This document shows positions 5,044-6,307 of a stretch of DNA of 6,307 bases, piece by piece (the first letter of the stretch is position 1; every line of letters begins with the position of its first letter). The notes below the pieces were generated by a model that was not told the DNA's origin, made no database searches, and saw nothing but the letters and a program-made list of their open reading frames with translations. The DNA is from Burkholderiales bacterium (GTDB lineage: Bacteria > Pseudomonadota > Gammaproteobacteria > Burkholderiales > Burkholderiaceae_C): the NCBI GenBank assembly GCA_011390055.1, contig JAABTC010000114.1, positions 1 to 6,307 of the forward strand, read 5' to 3'. A program made the translations under genes and the position numbers.

Positions 5044-6307
5044 TGCTGCAACTGGACCGCCGCACCTGGCTCGCCACGCGATTCACGCTGGCCTTCGGGC
5101 TGCTGGCGGCGGCGGTCGTCGCGCTGGTGATGCTGGCCTGGCGCTCACACGCCGAGCTGCTCGAGGCCCAGCGGTTTCGCGCCCTCAGCGATGACCTGAT
5201 GGCCACGCTGCACCGGCTCGAGGTTCAGCTCCAGCCCGACGTGCAACTCGTGCTCTGCGCTGCCATCGGCGCGGCGCCCCCCGCCGGCACGCCGACCGCC
5301 GCGCCGCCCTGGGGGGTCACGCTGACGCGGTTGCAAGCCCAGCTCGGTGCGGCACAGCCCGGTGCCGAGCCGGCCGCGCCTGCGGCCCTGGCGCGGCGCG
5401 TGACCCAACTCGGCGCCGATGCCGAGCAATGGCAACGCCAGTACGCTGCGCCGCTGCGCCAGGCCTGCGTCCAGGGGCTGCTGCTCGGCGTGGCCGAGGT
5501 GCAGGCGCGGTCGGCCCAGGCCGCAACGTTGCGCCAGCGCATCGACGCCGGCGTGCAAGGTCTGCTGCAGGCGGCCCAGGGCCAGCGCGACGCGGGCGAC
5601 CAGCGCCTGGCGCAGCGGGTCGACGCCAGCCGGCGTTCCCTGGTGCTGCTGTCGGCCGCGGCGGTGCTGCTCGGCGCGATCGCCCTGGTGGTGGTGCGCG
5701 GCTTCAGCCTGCGCGTGGCCGAGGGCAGCCGCAAGTTGTTCGGCGAGGCCCAGCGTCGCGCGTTGGCCCAGGACCGCCTGAACCTGTCGCAACGTCGCAT
5801 GCGTGTGCTGCTCGACCACATTCCCGACGCCGTGATCGCGTTCGACGCGCGGGGTCGTGTGCAGTGGATCAACCCGGTGGGCGAAGCGATGTTCGGTGCG
5901 CCGCGTCGCGTGTTGCTCGGCCGGCCGATGGCGCTGCTGATGCCCGGCCTGGACGAAGAACTGCACTGGCCGCAGACCACGCCGCAGTCGATCGATGCGG
6001 GCCCGACCGGCGAAGGCGCGGCGGGCGACGGCGGCGCCGACAGCGATGCGGCGATGCCGTGGAGCGCACGCCACCTGCAGATCGAAGGTCTGCGCGTGCG
6101 CGCGGGCGGGCAGGCGGCCGAGCGCTTTCCGATCGACGTGTCGCTGGTGCAGACGCGTGCCGAAGGGCACCGGGTGGGGGTGTGCGTGGCGCGCGACCTG
6201 AGCGAAGCCGAGCGCGTCGAACGCATGAAGCATGAATTCGTCTCGATGGTGAGCCACGAACTGCGCACGCCGCTGACCAGCATCCACGGCTCGCTCGCGC
6301 TGCTGGC
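5043..6307 (+). CDS. PAS-containing membrane sensor histidine kinase (cut by right edge)
   Basis: The first 421 codons of a two-component sensor kinase, open at the right edge. Transmembrane helix 1 covers about residues 14-32 and helix 2 about residues 200-219. The segment between them (about 165 residues, periplasmic) is mostly helical with two Pro/Ala-rich linkers (near 77-90 and 104-115) and two cysteines, Cys72 and Cys142, that could form a disulphide. A PAS domain starts near residue 253 (RVLLDHIPDAVIAFDARGRV) and contains a Gly/Ala/Asp-rich insertion around 318-340. The HisKA phosphoacceptor box is FVSMVSHELRTPLTSIHG, with His405 as the predicted phosphorylation site. The ATP-binding domain, and any attached receiver domain, lie beyond the window. 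The start ATG shares one base with the synthase stop. The kinase is the likely partner of the receiver-only regulator at the head of the operon. The bound signal is unknown. Confidence 0.93.
   Translation, partial: MLQLDRRTWLATRFTLAFGLLAAAVVALVMLAWRSHAELLEAQRFRALSDDLMATLHRLEVQLQPDVQLVLCAAIGAAPPAGTPTAAPPWGVTLTRLQAQLGAAQPGAEPAAPAALARRVTQLGADAEQWQRQYAAPLRQACVQGLLLGVAEVQARSAQAATLRQRIDAGVQGLLQAAQGQRDAGDQRLAQRVDASRRSLVLLSAAAVLLGAIALVVVRGFSLRVAEGSRKLFGEAQRRALAQDRLNLSQRRMRVLLDHIPDAVIAFDARGRVQWINPVGEAMFGAPRRVLLGRPMALLMPGLDEELHWPQTTPQSIDAGPTGEGAAGDGGADSDAAMPWSARHLQIEGLRVRAGGQAAERFPIDVSLVQTRAEGHRVGVCVARDLSEAERVERMKHEFVSMVSHELRTPLTSIHGSLALL

Noticed and set aside
5041..5045. Frameshift or gene fusion between synthase and kinase
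   Set aside because: Both genes have intact, sensible termini and share a TGATG stop-start overlap, an ordinary coupling arrangement.

Overview
The window is high-GC DNA, roughly 70% by eye, densely coding with almost no spacers. The methionyl-tRNA synthetase reads like those of betaproteobacteria, and the overall style suggests a member of the Burkholderiales (a Leptothrix/Rubrivivax/Methylibium-type genome). That placement is inferred from protein flavour and base composition, not from a search.

Layout: (1) positions 1-1223, minus strand: the first 407 codons of metG, running off the left edge. (2) 1224-1309: an 86-base divergent intergenic region with an eight-G tract, a perfect AAGGAGG and weak promoter-like hexamers. 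(3) 1310 to the right edge, plus strand: five genes packed without gaps, each start overlapping the stop of the gene before it. In order they are a receiver-only response regulator, a YaiO-type outer-membrane beta-barrel (probable TTG start), a membrane-anchored HEAT-repeat protein (probable GTG start), a family 2 processive-type glycosyltransferase, and a PAS-containing sensor histidine kinase cut by the right edge just after its phosphorylated histidine.

How the genes may work together: the glycosyltransferase would polymerise a sugar at the inner membrane from nucleotide-sugar donors. The YaiO-like barrel would serve at the outer membrane, perhaps in export. The HEAT protein, predicted to face the cytoplasm, would be a scaffold or regulator of the synthase. 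The kinase and the lone receiver, which bracket the three other genes, would form the control circuit. This is best read as a poorly characterised exopolysaccharide synthesis/export module with its own two-component control. The individual families are recognisable, but the polymer, the role of the HEAT protein and the target of the receiver cannot be read from the sequence. No RNA genes, insertion sequences, CRISPR arrays or intrinsic terminators were seen. There is no gene-free stretch longer than 86 bases.
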